From assembly GCA_023428545.1 (NCBI GenBank), contig JAEYXH010000006.1, forward strand, positions 43,991 through 107,990: 64,000 nucleotides of DNA, read 5' to 3'. Origin of the DNA: Bacteroidota bacterium. GTDB taxonomy: Bacteria; Bacteroidota; Bacteroidia; Bacteroidales; Prolixibacteraceae. A model generated the notes under the pieces. The model was not told where the DNA came from. It made no database searches and saw only the letters and a program-made list of their open reading frames with translations. The translations under genes and the position numbers were made by a program. Shown piece after piece: positions 63,878-64,000 of the stretch (position 1 is its first letter; every line of letters starts with the position of its first letter).

Positions 63878-64000
63878 CTAATTTACAAAATCGTGTATTT
63901 TATCCAGTTTGTCCTCAATCCTATTAATAGTAGTAAATATTAATTGAATTGTTTCTTTATCTGCCTTTTTATCTTCCAATTTATCTATTTTGGTTTCAAT
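63878..64000 (-). CDS. Partial coiled-coil protein at the window edge
   Basis: The last 40 codons of a minus-strand gene that continues beyond 64000. The visible part is a heptad-like Lys/Glu/Ile/Leu coiled coil (KIDKLEDKKADKETIQLI, then INRIEDKLDKIHDF). Coiled coils just upstream of a holin-like gene occur in phages (XhlA-type), but this is weak evidence. Confidence 0.45.
   Translation of the reverse strand: METKIDKLEDKKADKETIQLIFTTINRIEDKLDKIHDFVN

Noticed and set aside
1..64000. CRISPR array, rRNA operon or insertion sequence
   Set aside because: No regular spaced repeats, no rRNA sequence and no transposase gene were seen in the window.

Overview
The window is AT-rich bacterial chromosome from the phylum Bacteroidota, probably a free-living or environmental Bacteroidales-type lineage; I cannot place it to genus. 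The evidence is a type IX secretion (T9SS) type B sorting domain at 4240-4914, the DUF3822-RsmD pair, a BatA-type protein, a TPR-CHAT protein, and several sites that fit the Bacteroidota promoter TTG-N19/20-TAnnTTTG (upstream of rpsA, guaA and tRNA-Asp). Most of the window is core chromosome with dense gene packing and short strand-switching operons.

Layout. 1-5050: small membrane protein, a hypothetical gene, a gene-free stretch with a long imperfect stem-loop (1014-1116), a three-gene surface-protein cassette and tRNA-Arg(CCG). 5.3-12.5 kb: HD hydrolase, BFD-like [2Fe-2S] protein, a GHMP sugar kinase/GalU operon, acyl-CoA synthetase, GntR regulator, metallophosphoesterase. 12.7-19.8 kb: tRNA-Asp, rsmD/DUF3822, RecD-like helicase, RNase Z, STAS protein, ribosomal protein S1. 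20-25.9 kb: nucleotide-sugar operon (UDP-glucuronate decarboxylase, rmlA, rmlC, rmlD, phosphohexomutase, DUF1080). 26-33.7 kb: SNF2 helicase, DEAD-box helicase, BamA-like and TonB-like envelope proteins. 33.8-39.6 kb: a putative signalling locus (short RNA, ECF sigma factor, repeat-containing anti-sigma-like TPR protein, TPR-CHAT protease, 52-residue double-glycine peptide). 39.6-63.3 kb: housekeeping and metabolic genes (rlmL-like, cysE, pnuC plus NadR-type kinase, S41 protease, guaA, LysM protein, ornithine aminotransferase, BatA-like, asparaginase, M3 peptidase, folE, GNAT, GT39, cstA, CBM9-like, nucleoside hydrolase). 63.35-64 kb: three small genes that look phage- or holin-like and run off the window.

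The most interesting part is 33.8-39.6 kb. A short gene at 39375-39533, diverging from the CHAT protease, encodes a peptide with a classic double-glycine leader. Its upstream region and that of the ECF sigma gene share the same bipartite motif, TGGGTTACCTTTT-N11-GAAT, with identical spacing. The simplest reading is that the sigma factor drives its own gene and the peptide gene, with the repeat/TPR membrane protein as its regulator and the membrane-anchored CHAT protease as processor, sensor or target. This is inference, and the tests are listed.

Second in interest is the overlapping pair at 6414-8296. A GHMP kinase resembling plant glucuronokinase is translationally coupled to a GalU-type pyrophosphorylase. 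Together with the UDP-glucuronate decarboxylase at 19973 this suggests a salvage route glucuronate -> GlcA-1-P -> UDP-GlcA -> UDP-xylose.
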